Numbered from the stretch's first letter, positions 12,355 through 23,567 are shown. The stretch is DNA of 64,000 nt from Cephalotus follicularis (GCA_001972305.1 BDDD01001803.1:41515-105514), one strand, 5' to 3'. The notes: generated by a model not told the origin, from the letters alone. Numbers and translations are program-made.

Positions 12355-13656
12355 TAGATTTTAGACTGTGGATGTGGTACTCACATATGTTCTAATTTAT
12401 AGGCCCTCACGGACAGAAGAAACCTTGAGAAGGGTGAGAGAGATCTACGGCTTACGGATGGCTCGGTTGTTGAAGGCATAGTTGTAGGATCGGTCAGGAT
12501 TTTGTTGCCTTCAGGCTAGTGTTTTGTACTTAAAATTTGTATTTATTCACCTCACATTTTGCGGAACATCATATCTATTCCGGCATTACATGTCGAAGGT
12601 TTTAATATTGTTTTTAAGGACAAGTGTTGTACCATTTTGATGAATGATGTTTTATATGCAAAATGTTTCCTTCGTGAAGGATTATATGTATTGAATAAAC
12701 ATGAGATTGTTTTTAATATGCAAAAAGACAATAAAAGAAAGAGAGATGAAAGTAATCCATGTAACCTATGGCACTGCAGACTTGGTCATATTGGTGAGAA
12801 AGGAGTACGCCAGTTGATCTCAGATGGATAATTTGATTTTTCAGAGTATCAACCGTTTCCAACTTGTGAACCCTGTCTCAAAGGCAAAATGACCAAATCT
12901 CCCTTCACAAGAAAAGGGGAAAGGTCCCCAGAACTGTTGGGTCTAGTACATACTGATGTGTGTAGAACAATGACAGTGGATGCCAGAGGTGGATATTCCC
13001 ACTTCATAACCTTTACGGATGATCATTCTCGTTTTGGTTATTTGTACCTGATGAGGCACAAATCTGAAGCCTTTGAAAAGTTCAAAGAATTCAGGCAAGA
13101 AGTAGAAAAGCAGGCTAGTAAAAGTCTGAAGACTCTTCGATCAAATTGAGGTGGAGAGTATCTCTCCACAAAGTTCTTAAATTATCTCAGAGATAATGGG
13201 ATTATCTCTCAGTGGACGCCTCCTAGAACAACACATAATAATGGTGTGTCTGAAAGGAGAAATTTTACTTTGCTTGACATGGTGCGCAACATGATGAGCG
13301 ATGTTGGACTTCCACTGTCTTCCTGGGGTTATGCCTTGCAGACTACTGTTCTCATACTGAACAACACTCCAACAAAATCTGCTCCCAAAACACCATATGA
13401 GATATGGAACGGGAAGAAACCCAATCATAGTTATTTGAGAATATGGGGCTGCACTGCATATGTCAAGCAGGCAGCAACAGATAAATTGGACTTTAGGTTT
13501 ATAAAATATAAACTTGTGGGATATCCTAAACAAACAAGAGGATATTATTTCTATTATCCACATGACAACAAAGTGTTTGTAGCTAGGCAAGCTACGTTTC
13601 TTGAGAAGGACTTCCTATTGGAAGATAGTAGTATGAGTATAAATAGAGTTGGATGA
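12355..13656 (+). pseudogene. pol: Copia B protease and integrase
   Basis: The protease active site near 12358-12380 reads ILDCGCGTHIC, so the catalytic Asp-Ser/Thr-Gly is changed to DCG, with a stop directly before it. The integrase zinc region shows WHCRLGH (12769-12789) and CEPCLKGKM (12868-12894). The core has HTDVC (about 12949-12963) and GVSERRN (about 13243-13263). The second catalytic Asp block reads RSN followed by a stop and GGEY, so that Asp is lost. The remainder (YLRIWGCTAYVK, KLVGYPKQTRGYY) is the typical integrase tail. G-to-A and C-to-T changes explain the lost Asp and the stop, fitting decay of methylated cytosines. Confidence 0.87.
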
Positions 13657-13660
13657 GCAA

Positions 13661-14346
13661 TCCACAGAACCATGAGTTGAGGACCTACCCATTCCTGTTC
13701 AAATTGATGAGCCTAAAACATTAGTGACCGAACACACACAACCTCTCCGTAGAGCTACCCGATTACTTAGGGAACCTGAGAGATACCATGGTAGTTTTCT
13801 CATTGAAGGAAACCAAGAGGTAAATCTCATGAATGATGATCTGGTTAGCTACAAAGAGGCCATATGTGATATGGACTAGGAGAAGTTGCTTAAAGCCTTG
13901 AATTATGAAATAGAATCCATGTACTCCAATCAAGTTTGGAATCTAGTGGATGCACCCGAAGGAGTTAAACCCTTAGGTTGCAAATGGATTTTCAAAAGGA
14001 AGCTTGGAGGCGATGGGAAGGTGAAGACATTCAAATCTAGGCTCATAGCCAAAGGCTACAATCAACAGGAAGGGATTGATTATGAGGAAACTTTCTTTCC
14101 CATAGCCAAGCTTAAATCCATTAAGATTTTACTTGCTATAGCTGAACATCTTGACTATAAGATATGGCAAATGGATGTGAAAACTGCCTTTCTCAGTGGA
14201 AACATTGATGAAGACATATATATGACCCAGCCTGAGGGTTTCATATCCACTGGTGAGGACCAGAAAGTGTGCAAGCTTTTGAAGTCCATTTATGGTCTAA
14301 ACCAAGCTTCGAGAAGCTGGAGCATTCGATTCGATGAAACGATCAA
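13661..14346 (+). pseudogene. pol: Copia B reverse transcriptase, first part
   Basis: Recognised by NQVWNLVDAPEGVKPLGCKW, RLIAKGYNQQEGIDYEETF, WQMDVKTAFLSGNIDEDIY and LKSIYGLNQASRSW. These are the fingers and first catalytic Asp (DVKTAF) of copia reverse transcriptase. The linker 13661-13880 has frame breaks but keeps RRATRLL and PERYHGSFL-like phrases. The gene is cut after 14346 by a Cassandra insertion and continues at 15231. Confidence 0.88.
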
Positions 14347-14535
14347 TGTGACACCACACTTAAGAGTGGGCAAGAGGAAAGGGTTATCCATGAGATGAAG
14401 CCACCAAGAGGAAAGGGCTATCCATGAGATGAAGCCACCCTTGTGACAGGAATGAACGGGATCCATCGAAATGGGGGAAAGTATGGTTGTGCTATATAAG
14501 AAATGATCCTTGAACCTAATTACATGAGACTCCTT

Positions 14536-14641
14536 TTGATGGATTGGCTGAGGAGTTAGTGGAAACTCCAAAGTTAAGCGTGCTGCGCTCAGGGCAAAAC
14601 CAGAATGGGTGACCTCCTGGGAAGTCTGACCAATCCATCAA
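14536..14641 (+). other. 5S rRNA-like domain in Cassandra 5' LTR
   Basis: TTGATGGATTGG at the start pairs with CCAATCCATCAA at the end, replacing 5S helix I. Inside, AACTCCAAAGTTAAGCGTGCT and ATGGGTGACCTCCTGGGAAG match the internal promoter region (box A, intermediate element, box C) and the 3' domain of plant 5S rRNA. A TATATAA word lies at 14493-14499. The domain may support RNA polymerase III transcription, as reported for Cassandra. It is not a ribosomal gene. Confidence 0.87.
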
Positions 14642-15012
14642 TTAGGACAAAACCGTGATGGTCCACGTGGAAACACAGATGTATGGGCTCTGTATGTTAT
14701 GCGTGGGACAAAAACGGAAAATTTCTCATATGGTTAAGGATCGGGTCGTTACAATTGGTATCAGATACGGACCCCCTCCAGTAAATATGGTTTGGGGACG
14801 AAGCTGGCAGAAGCTGGTGGGCCTGTGACACCCCACTTAAGAGTGGGCAAGAGGAAAGGGCTATCCATGAGATGAAGCCACCAAGAAGAAGGGGCTGTCC
14901 ATGAGATGGAGCCGCCCTTGTGACAATAATGAACCGGATCCATCGAAATGGGGGAAAGTATGGCTCTGCTATATAAGAAATGGTCCTTGAACCTAATTAC
15001 ATGAGGCGCCTT

Positions 15013-15118
15013 TTGATGGATTGGCTTAGGAGTTAGTGAAAACTCCAAAGTTAAGCGCGCTCCGCTCAGGGCAAAACCAGGATGGGTGACCTCCTGGGAA
15101 GTCTGACCAATCCATCAA
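15013..15118 (+). other. 5S rRNA-like domain in Cassandra 3' LTR
   Basis: Second copy of the 5S-like domain. Its box C region (GGATGGGTGACCTCCTGGGA) matches canonical plant 5S better than the 5' copy, which has AGAATGGG. Box A reads AAAGTTAAGCGCGCT. The closing helix is preserved. Confidence 0.87.
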
Positions 15119-15230
15119 TTAGGACAAAACCGTGATGGTCCACGTGGAAACACAGATGTATGGGCTCTGTATGTTCTGTGTGGGACAAAAGCGGACAGTT
15201 TCTCACGTGGTTAAGGATCGGGTCGTTACA

Positions 15231-15687
15231 ATCAAAGATTTTTGTTTCATAAAGAATCGACATGAACCATGTGTGTATAAAAAGCTTAGTGGGGGTTCAG
15301 TGACCTTTGTGGTCCTGTACGTTGATGGCATTCTCCTTATAGGAAATGATGTGATCATGTTGTCTAACGTAAAGGTCTGGTTACCCACAGTTTTCTTCAC
15401 GAAAGACTTGGGAGAAGCTTCCTATATCCTAAGTATAAAGGTCTATAGGGATAGATCTAGTAAGATGATAGGGTTGTCCCAGTGTTTGTACATTAACAGA
15501 GTGCTAAAGCGTTTTGGCATGAAAAATTCCAAGAGGGGTTACCTACCTCTTTGTCATGGGATTTCACTTTCCAAGTAGATGTCTCCGAAGACAGCTAAGG
15601 AAAGACAGAGGATGATGCATATTCCTTATGCTTCGGCAATTGGAAGTATCATGTATGCTATGCTTTGCACTAGACTAGATATCGCCT
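15231..15687 (+). pseudogene. pol: Copia B reverse transcriptase, second part (copy 1)
   Basis: Continues from 14346 after the Cassandra element. Peptides are HEPCVYKKLSGGSVTFVVLY, then YVDGILLIGND, KDLGEASYILSIKVYRDRS and YASAIGSIMYAMLCT. The active site YVDD has become YVDG in this copy, and a stop follows HGISLSK. Both copies of the duplication share that stop, so it predates the duplication. Confidence 0.88.
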
Positions 15688-16171
15688 CATGTGGTTAAGG
15701 ATCAGGTCGTTACAATCTAAGATTTTTGTTTCATAAAGAATCAACATGAATCGTGTGTGTATAAAAAGCTTAGTGGGAGTTCAGTGACCTTTGTGGTCCT
15801 GTACGTTGATGACATTCTCCTTATAGGAAATGATGTGATCATGTTGTCTAACGTAAAGGTCTGGTTACCCACAGTTTTCTTCATGAAGGACTTGGGAGAA
15901 GCTTCCTATATCCTGAGTATAAAGGTCTATAGGGATAGATCTAGTACGATGATAGGGTTGTCCCAGTCTTTGTACATTGACAGAGTGCTAAAGCGTTTTG
16001 GCATGAAAAATTCCAAGAGGGGTTACCTACCTCTTTGTCATGGGATTTCACTTTCCAAGTAGATGTCTCCAAAGACGGCTAAGGAAAGACAGAGGATGAT
16101 GCATATTCCTTATGCTTCAGCCATTGGAAGTATCATGTATGTTATGCTTTGCACTAGACTAGATATCGCCT
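15688..16171 (+). pseudogene. pol: Copia B reverse transcriptase, second part (copy 2)
   Basis: Second copy of the duplicated segment. The first 27 bases are Cassandra LTR tail, then the reverse transcriptase repeats. The active site here is YVDDILLIGND, the ancestral form. It joins directly to the RNase H region downstream, so the original order was first part, this segment, RNase H. Confidence 0.88.
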
Positions 16172-16783
16172 ATGCTGTAAGTGTTACAAGCAGATATTAG
16201 TCAGATCCAGGTGAGAAACACTGGAAGGCTATGAAAGATATCCTCAAGTACCATAACAGGACTAAGGATTTATTCTTGATGTATGGAGGAAAAGGTTTGA
16301 AGATTGAGGGTTATACTGAGTCTAATTTTCTAACAGACATGGATGATTCAAAGTCGACCTCGGGGTTTCTGTTCACCTTGAATGGTGGTGTAGTGAGCTA
16401 GAAGAGTTCCAAGCAGCCTACCACTGCAGATTCAGTGACAGAAGCTGAATACATTGTGGCATCGAAAGCTGCCAAGGAAGGTGTATGGATGAAGAAGTTC
16501 ATCGAAGATTTGGGTGTAGTTCCTGGAATTGATGATCCGGTATCTTTGTACTGTGATAACAATGGAACGATAGCGCAGGCCAAGGAACCAAGATCACACT
16601 CAAAATCTACACACATTCTCAAGCGCTTTCACCTTATACGTGAGATCGTTGACCATGGAGATATAAAAGTGCAACGAGTTCCAGGAGAAGACAACACTGC
16701 AGACTCACTTACTAAAGCATTACAAAAGGTGGTCTTTGACCGACATCTTGATGCCATGGGTGTGAGACACTACAGCAACTAGC
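16172..16783 (+). pseudogene. pol: Copia B RNase H
   Basis: Shows copia RNase H landmarks: DDSKSTSGFLFTLNGG, SVTEAEYIVASKAAKEGVW, LYCDNNGTIAQAKEPRSH, HILKRFHLIREIV and NTADSLTKAL. The protein ends at a stop 20 bases before the 3' LTR, the normal position. Early stops (for example after YQADI near 16198 and before KSSKQ near 16400) make it inactive. The tract CTGGGAGAT just before 16804 is the polypurine tract. Confidence 0.88.
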
Positions 16784-16803
16784 TTTAGTCCTTACTGGGA
16801 GAT

Positions 16804-18545
16804 TGTTAGAGATAAAGTCCTGCAAGCCAGTGCTAAGGTTTTATTTACTATATCTTGTATATAAATTCAATAAAGATGTTTATATTTTATCATTGGCTAT
16901 GAATTCATTAGTTGAATACATGTCAATTTAATAAATGAATGTCCTGGAATAAACTTAGAGGTCCAAGTTCATGATGAGATCATGATGTGAGAATTGGAAT
17001 TTCGGTATACTTTATTTTGAATCTGCCTAGTCATAGGATTGACACTCAGGGCATGATCAATCCAGATAGACCAGCACGTACTGCCAGATCGGTAAGCAAA
17101 GGGTGACTGGTCTCACACCACTCGCATGGTTGATGCTATGACAACTACGAGGGTGCTCGTTAGTTTATTAATGAGTTCACTGAAGGTGACTGTTGATAGA
17201 ATTTCTGTATGGAGTTTTACTTACATGTCAGACATAATTCTAGTTTTACAGTAGTGCATGTGGTCCTTGGACATGAGCCGTCACTGGATGTCTTGTGCAT
17301 AGGGTGCTGTGTTTTGATGATGCTTAAATACATATTCAATGAAGTGTATAAAGGGATTAGTTGGACACAATACGCTTATGTATGGAGGCAAGTGTGCGCG
17401 CAATAATGAATCCATGTCTTCTAGTAAAAGAAGATTATGCTCAGGATGATTTTCGTTAAAAATTAAGCGCCTGGCCATGCTATCCATGATATCAAGAGTG
17501 TGATATCATTGGTTGAATATTAGAAGGGCACCTCTACTATTATTTGGGGTGACGAAAGATAATCACGATGCTAAAGATTAAATTATTGGGGTCTGACATA
17601 ATTCGTACCCTAGATTTAATCAGAGCATTGTCAATGGAAGGACTATATGTGCATGTACCTGTAAATAGTGGTTCGCAGACGATTCATATTACCTGGGGGT
17701 CGTTATGCATTGCTAGATATCGATGTCGACCTGTAGGATGCCTGAGATTAAATTTATAATTAATCATGGAAGAAAAAAATTAAAAAAGTTATAATTCAAA
17801 ATGTTTGAGATAATATTTTTTATGTGATAGTAAATATTTAATCGGATAATTGTGAGTGTCACAATTTAATCCTACGGCTAGCGTAATAGTGAACCCATAG
17901 GGTCACACACAATAGAGGATAATATTTCCGACACCATACAAGAGAAAAATAATTGGAATATTATTTTCTAATTATATTTAATGAGATTAAATATCCTTCA
18001 TATGATTAAGGATAGAAGGTATTCTTTATGGAAAGAAAGAAATATTAAAAGGAAAGGAATGCTATTTATGCTAAATGAGATTTTTGCATAAAATAGAAGG
18101 TTGACAATTTATGTTGAACACGTTTTTGCTAGCATAAAAACAGTTCAACACATTTTTCTCAAGCAAGCCAGACATTCCCTTCCTCTCTCTCACTGAACGT
18201 TTTCCTCGGGTTCTTTTAAGACAAAGAAAAACACAGTAAAGCAAAAGGCATGAGTTGCGTAGCTTGAGAACCATTGGTGTTGGTGATAAAGGCTTGGTGT
18301 GGATACCTTGGAGGCCTGCTGTACTTGCAGACTAGAACCACCAATCAACAAAAAGGAGTCGCTCCGTTTTGTGAGTATATTCCGCCTGTTCTTTCTATTT
18401 TTTATATATGTATTTCTAATTGTACATATATGCTCAAATGAACCTGGGAATGAACTTTATGGTTTGATTATCGTGAGTTGATAACACAATACTTTTAGGT
18501 TGCAAGCATCTAGATTATTTGTTTGATCACCATAAGGTTCCAACA
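16804..18545 (+). mobile_element. 3' LTR of copia B
   Basis: Starts TGTTAGAGATAAAG directly after the polypurine tract and ends TTCCAACA, followed by the TAAAC duplication. It is 1742 bp long and unbroken. It gives the undisturbed sequence needed to define the solo LTR in the 5' copy. No gene is supported inside. Confidence 0.92.
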
Positions 18546-18550
18546 TAAAC

Positions 18551-19458
18551 CTCCAACCTTCAAGGCAGCCAATGTGGCTTCACAAATGTTGCAGCTGGGA
18601 GTTAGGTAAGCAATTTTTGTGAAGGAGGATACCATGATTTCAAGTTTGGAGGAACACAAGCTTTGAGGAAGTGGGCTAATAATTACTTAATTCTTTTCTT
18701 TTGTGTTTGTGTGATGTTGTGTTGGATGTGGTGTCGTGGTTGAAGGCTGGGATTGCCATCCCCATTCTTTGCAGGTGGTTGTTCTGCGTCCTTTTACTAT
18801 ATCAAGCGTGCAAGGTGTCGACGCTTTGCGTCCCGGTATGCATGGTGCTAACGCTTACCTGTTTGTGTCAACACTTTGTGGCTTGGTGTGATGGCTTCGG
18901 CGGTATGCTTTCTTTGGTGTTTTTTGCATCGTCGCTTAGCTTGTTAAGTGACAACACTTCCTTGCAAGGGGTGTCTTTGGCGTCGGCGCTTAGCTTGCCA
19001 AGCGCCAACGCCTTCTTGCATGGCGTCAACGCTTTGCTTGCAAGGCACCGACACCTTCATGCTTGTCCACATCGCTTTGCTTCCTAGCATCCACGCCTTC
19101 CTGTTTTGGTATTTTGTTTCCATATGTTGTTTGTTTTGTTCCCTATCCTTTTGGCTAGGTTAGGGTTTATGGTTTGGAGGTTTGTGTTGTGGTTTTCGTG
19201 TGTTAACTCAACACTATAATTTTGTAGTGATCAAAATTAAGGTGGTGCATTCCCTTTGCTCCCACCTGCAAACCCTAACCTGCTTGGGTTGTGGTATAGG
19301 TTCGATTGATGCCCAATTAGCGATCCTAGGGTTTAATGGGACACTAATGACATGGTTTTTAGGGTATCCCTTTATGATGGGATTGATTTTTTTTTTAATA
19401 TATATTTCGCAACCCTAATGTCCATTAGTGTTCCAACCCGCTTGAGTCATTTCCAACA
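18551..19458 (+). mobile_element. 3' LTR of copia A, second part
   Basis: Resumes the LTR of element A after B and its duplication. It ends TTTCCAACA at 19458, directly against minus-strand gag sequence of element G, which is the target of A. It contains a word array (18815-19095). The plus-strand open frame there is a by-product of repetition. The left end of A lies outside the window, so its target duplication cannot be checked. Confidence 0.82.
18815..19095 (+). repeat. GTCGACGC-type word array in copia A LTR
   Basis: GTGTCGACGCTTTGCG at 18815, then degenerate words GTGCTAACGCTTACC, GTGTCAACACTTTG, GCGTCGGCGCTTAGC, AAGCGCCAACGCC, GGCGTCAACGCTTTGC, GGCACCGACACC. Spacing is 15-40 bases. The solo LTR of the same family at 6801-9275 has no comparable array, so the array is not fixed in the family. 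Confidence 0.68.
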
Positions 19459-20084
19459 GCAGAAGCATCATATTCGACTTGGACTTCCCATGGTCCATGT
19501 CACTCTCAACTGTTGAAGCATTTCCACATGCTCCGGGAGAGTACATTCCACCTTATTCATGTGCAAGTTTGTGATGAACTCGGATAATTTCTGAGGGAGG
19601 GATGAGAGCATAAGGTCAATGTAAACGTCATTGTCCATGGTAAGATCCAACTGAGCCACTGCTCAATCAGATCAATCATCTTAAGCCCATGATGATGGAC
19701 TGATGCTCCCTCGGACGTTTTCATCCAAAAGAGCCAACAAGAGAAGTTGAACCTAGCGGCCCTAGACCGGGCGCCATACGACTCCTTAAGTCGTAAAAGT
19801 ATGGAACCTAAGGTTTCAAGAAGTTCATGTTGCCTTTGCAATTCAGGCACCATGCCTGCAATGGCTAAGCATCGAGCTTGCTCGTCAGCCTGAAACCATT
19901 TGGCCACCATGGCTTTATGCTCTTCGGATGGGTTTGCACATAGTGCAGGGGGGCTCTCAGTCACAACATGAGAAATCTTCATGCTCGTGAGAGCTAAGTG
20001 CAAGTTGCACTGCCAGTCTAGAAAGTTAGGACCTTCTAGCTTATTCATCTCCATGACACTTCCTAATGCTATGCTGATTGCCAT
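19459..20084 (-). pseudogene. gag: Copia G gag fragment
   Basis: Minus-strand copia gag. MNKLEGPNFLDWQCNLHLAL near the start corresponds to the UBN2-type N-terminus. ADEQARCLAIAGMVPELQRQ, YGARSRAARFNF and VHHHGLKMIDLIEQW follow. A frameshift near 19650 moves the end (LSSLPQKLSEFITNLHMNKV) to another frame. The gene is cut at 19458 by the 3' end of copia A; its remainder lies left of the window. The chosen start MAISIALGSVMEMNKLEG is the first methionine before the conserved block. Confidence 0.85.
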
Positions 20085-20742
20085 TGAGTATAAATAGAAT
20101 ATATATCCAGCAACTTATAAGGGGAAACAAAGGGAAAATATCAGCAGATTATTCCAATTTTTTTTGTTATAACCATAACACTTGGTCTTTAGTGTTTATG
20201 GCTCCTCCCACTATTCTAATCGTATCCCATACCCTCATGTGGAATTTGGCAGGATCCAACCTCCTAGTGGGGATCAGAATCTATCTCAGAATACTATAGC
20301 CTCAGCTCTAGCCATGCGAGCTATAATATCAAGATAGGTAGACACATACATTAGTTTACATCAGGGTCCAACCCGCAAAATGTAAGATCCGAGCATACAT
20401 TCGGCCTCCCAGCTCAGTATGGTCCCAGCTGTAGCTGTGCAAACCATAAGAACCAGTATAAGTTCGAGCCTACAATCCTCAAAGAAATTAACTCATTTTG
20501 AAGCACCAACACGAGACCATGTCCTGATGCCAAAACATAGTCATTTCCTTACAGTGCCTCGCACTACAATTGAATAGTAATGGTCATACGTAGGACCTCA
20601 GTTGTAGCTGTGCCATCCCCAATATGTCCCCACCATTCAAGAAGAATCGTTGAAGGCCAACCACGGGACACCCTTGTGCCCCACCGCTTATGGACTTATT
20701 ATTTCATTTTTCTAGGAATTTAGGTCTCATCAATTTTAAATT
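20085..20742 (-). other. Copia G leader, gag-proximal part with repeats
   Basis: Non-coding stretch upstream of gag G on the minus strand. Three spaced copies of a word occur, written here on the plus strand: CCTCAGCTCTAGCCATGCGAG (20300), CCCAGCTGTAGCTGTGC (20424) and CCTCAGTTGTAGCTGTGC (20596). The position just upstream of gag is the same as that of the 19-base word repeats in copia B, but the word is different. Confidence 0.6.
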
Positions 20743-20747
20743 ACCAA

Positions 20748-23347
20748 TTTTAGAGTGGGGTGTCCCTGTATGCCAGGAGATGGCTTTGTGCTTGTATATA
20801 CACTCTCCATTTATACAATCTGAATTCTTTTTCATGTTTATGTGCATATTTCTGTGGTAAATGAAAACCCGCTATATGTATATCCCAAAGCATCTTAAAT
20901 GGATCGACTAATCACCATGTCATCCGAGTATGCCTGAGAGGTTATGAGAATGAGATCCTTACTCCCTTCTGACAAAACGTTCCAAGTCATAGATTCACTT
21001 TATTAGGGCTATTGATGAACCGTAAAGACATGCCGTATTATGCTTGCTCCCAGGTTAAGTGGAGGATGGCTCATCTCATTTCCATTTGGGTTTACCCTAA
21101 AGCTGATACAGGGTTCGTGCTAGGTAGCATGAGACTGAACAGACCCACTATAGGAAACCTATTTGGAAAGTCATACCTATGTCAGTAGGATTTCTATAGT
21201 CTCGGTAGTGTATAGTCTAGGGTGACTAGTAGACCATTCGTGAGCTACGATGTGTCGTTAGACCTGAGTGGCTGGCATGCATTGTATGGTAACTGTTTGG
21301 ATTTGATTTCTGCCTTCCCCAACACTAGCCAGTGCTGGCAAAAGGGGTCTTTGGGCCTTGTGGGAGCTTTATTGAGATGTATGGGCGAGTGCGCAACAAG
21401 GGATCGTCACATCCGTATGCAGGGTGATCGACTCTATATTATTTATGTCCATTAAGACTCATAAAATCCTAATCAGGTATAAGCAGACTGGAAACAAGGT
21501 TTCCAGGGAAGTTTGCCGAAAGTCTCAATGCGTACATGAATTTATAGTTATCGCGGTTTTACGTAGGGGTGACATTATTCTGAACCCTATGTTGTGGTCG
21601 GAGCCAAGTATGATATAGGATACATGACACATATGCCATTGATTGGATAAAGTACTGGTTAACTGGATGTCGACTTATAGACGTGGGTAATTCCATGGCT
21701 CCGGGGGATGATAGGAATCATACCGGTGTCATTCTGATAGTCGAGGACTATTAGAGTGGTTGTACCAGAACTCCAGGGATGTTCTGGGAAACTTATTGCC
21801 GTACTGGGGTCCAACCGGGCTTTCGGGTCCCATCATGTTTTGGAATCAGTTGACGTGTGTGGGACACATTTCATTTAGTGAAAGGATGACACGTCGGTGG
21901 TGTTACTTGTCCAGAGAGTATCTATTTTGCTGGGCTTTATTCATTTCTTAGGAAGTGAAAGCTAGCTGTACCATAAATAGTTCATTCCGGGACGAGGGGT
22001 GTTTTGGTCATTTATGAAATATTGATATTTCATGGAGATAGTGTGCATTTGGGCCTAACAGTAGCCTAAGTGAGTCTTGCATAGGGCCGACCCAAATGGA
22101 GCTTAATGGCGTAATGTAAATAAGTCATTTTAGTTACTACACTTGGTTGAATTCCAAGTGATTGTAGAAGGTTGGACTTGGTCCACTTTCTTAAAGGCTA
22201 AGTAAAACTCCAAGACTTGTTATTCAAGCTTGATATGGCCAGCCATTATGATGAGAGAATAGGAGAATGTTGCAAAAATTCTCATTGGTTTAGAGAATTA
22301 AAAGAAAAGAGATATTGGTTTCTCTTGACTTAAGCACACGGCAAAATCATTTTGGAGACATAAGATTCATTAAGTCATTTTGTATATTCTTCTCTCTTTC
22401 TCATAATGAACGGTTGGACTCTCTCTTTTCTCCCTTTTCCTCCATGTCCGTGAGCTTCATTTTCTCATGGTAGGAGTGCATGAACTTGCTTGATCTTGAA
22501 GAGAGAAGCCAAGGATATTCTCCTCTCACCCTCCTAAACAACTTTGATGGTGGAGATACCTCCTTATCTCTACCTTCATTGTTTAGAATTTTGTAGGATC
22601 AAAGAACCAGCAAAACTACCTTCCTAAATGTTCTTAGCCGTGCATCATGGAGCATTATTTGTGAATATGGATTACTTGGAACTCAAAGGAAGGAATTGCC
22701 CAAAGTATGGAGGACTAAAGACCTATGGTAAGGAACTTTCTCTTTCATCTTTTTACTTCTTGGTGAAGTGATGTGTGTGTTGGTGCTAGGGATTTTCCAA
22801 GACCTAGACTTTGTGATTATATGCAGGTTGTTTTGTTTTCAATGTGTGGCTGAAACCCTAGCTCATTCCAAGTGGGAATGATACCCTTAGGGTTAGGGTA
22901 TAAGATATGTGTTAAGGTTGAGCTAGAATTTGGGTTTGTCTTGAACCCGAATTCCTTTTGGCATTGCGGCCGAATTTTGAGATGAATTTCTCATGCTCCA
23001 CTACTGTCCTAGCATGTGTTTAATGTGTTGTTAAACCCTTAGGGTTAGGCCTCTAGGGTTAGAGTCATGGTGGAAATGGATTAGGGTATTGTGTGCACCC
23101 TAATTCCAATTATGGATGTTAGCCGTTTTTTGGGTTTGTGTAACCCTATTCCACTTGCATTTTCCCTTGCTTGGAACCTGCCATGGTGACTTTTAATTGT
23201 CCAATTAGTGATCCTTGGAATTAATTGGGACATTTTATTGCATAGGTTGTGAGTGATTCCATAACAGGAATCAAAATTTTAAAATTAGTCAGCCTAAACC
23301 CTATATGCCTGAAATGCATTTCTTCCGCTACCTTCCCAATTTCCACA
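20748..23347 (+). mobile_element. Solo LTR of the copia A family in the G leader
   Basis: Starts TTTTAGAGTGGGGTGTCCC, a mutated form of the family start TGTTAGATTAGGGTG. Ends ATTTCCACA (family end TTTCCAACA). The direct repeat ACCAA flanks it at 20743-20747 and 23348-23352. It is 2600 bp, with no primer site or coding region. The core phrase around the GGTTCAC stem-loop is present but decayed near 20993. Both termini carry mutations, so this is an older copy than that at 6801. Confidence 0.85.
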
Positions 23348-23567
23348 ACCAAGTCGTTAATAAAATCCAATTTTATCTTCAAAATCCAATGGTTAACTGC
23401 TGAGCATGCTTGACGTGTTTGGAAAAACATCCATCTCATGCATCCTATGTCCAACATAAAATAAAATGGCTTGACTTGGGAAATGAACTATAAGTGATCT
23501 CGCGAGCCAACGTGATCACTCGGTCTCCTGGGTGAACTATTTAAAACTACTTTATTACATAATTTCA

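Larger units (their letters stand above)
14347..15230 (+). mobile_element. Cassandra-type TRIM in copia B
   Basis: Two LTRs of 407 bp each (14347-14753 and 14824-15230) flank a 70-bp interior. The LTRs start TGTGACACC and end GGGTCGTTACA. The interior starts with an initiator-Met primer-binding site (TGGTATCAGATA, 14756-14767) and ends with a short purine-rich stretch before the 3' LTR. The duplication ATCAA flanks it (14342-14346 and 15231-15235). Each LTR contains 5S rRNA-like sequence, the hallmark of Cassandra (established knowledge). It codes for no protein and must be moved by enzymes from other elements. By eye the LTRs differ at roughly 25-30 sites, so the insertion is not recent. Confidence 0.93.
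15204..16171 (+). repeat. 484-bp tandem duplication in copia B pol
   Basis: The unit 15204-15687 is repeated directly at 15688-16171 with equal length. Each copy starts with the last 27 bases of the Cassandra 3' LTR (CACGTGGTTAAGG and CATGTGGTTAAGG) and ends GATATCGCCT. By eye the copies differ at about 20 sites (about 4%). Because Cassandra sequence lies inside the unit, the duplication arose after the Cassandra insertion. Confidence 0.95.
5322..18545 (+). mobile_element. Complete Ty1/copia element B
   Basis: Both LTRs, primer-binding site, gag, protease, integrase, reverse transcriptase, RNase H and polypurine tract are recognisable in copia order. Both ends carry the duplication TAAAC (5317-5321 and 18546-18550), and the flanks rejoin the A-family LTR. 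The start TGTTGGAGATAG and end TTCCAACA match between LTRs. The 5' LTR is 4226 bp including a solo LTR of 2475 bp plus 5 bp of duplication, leaving 1746 bp against 1742 bp for the 3' LTR. Removing the nested insertions leaves about 9.9 kb. Many stops and lost catalytic residues show that it is inactive. Confidence 0.92.

Noticed and set aside
14536..14641. Genuine 5S rRNA gene
   Set aside because: Only the promoter region and 3' domain match; helix I is replaced, two copies sit in paired LTRs with a primer-binding site, so it is a Cassandra TRIM.
18701..19087. 128-residue plus-strand open frame in copia A LTR
   Set aside because: It covers the word array of the LTR, is cysteine- and leucine-rich without a domain, and is absent from other copies of the LTR.
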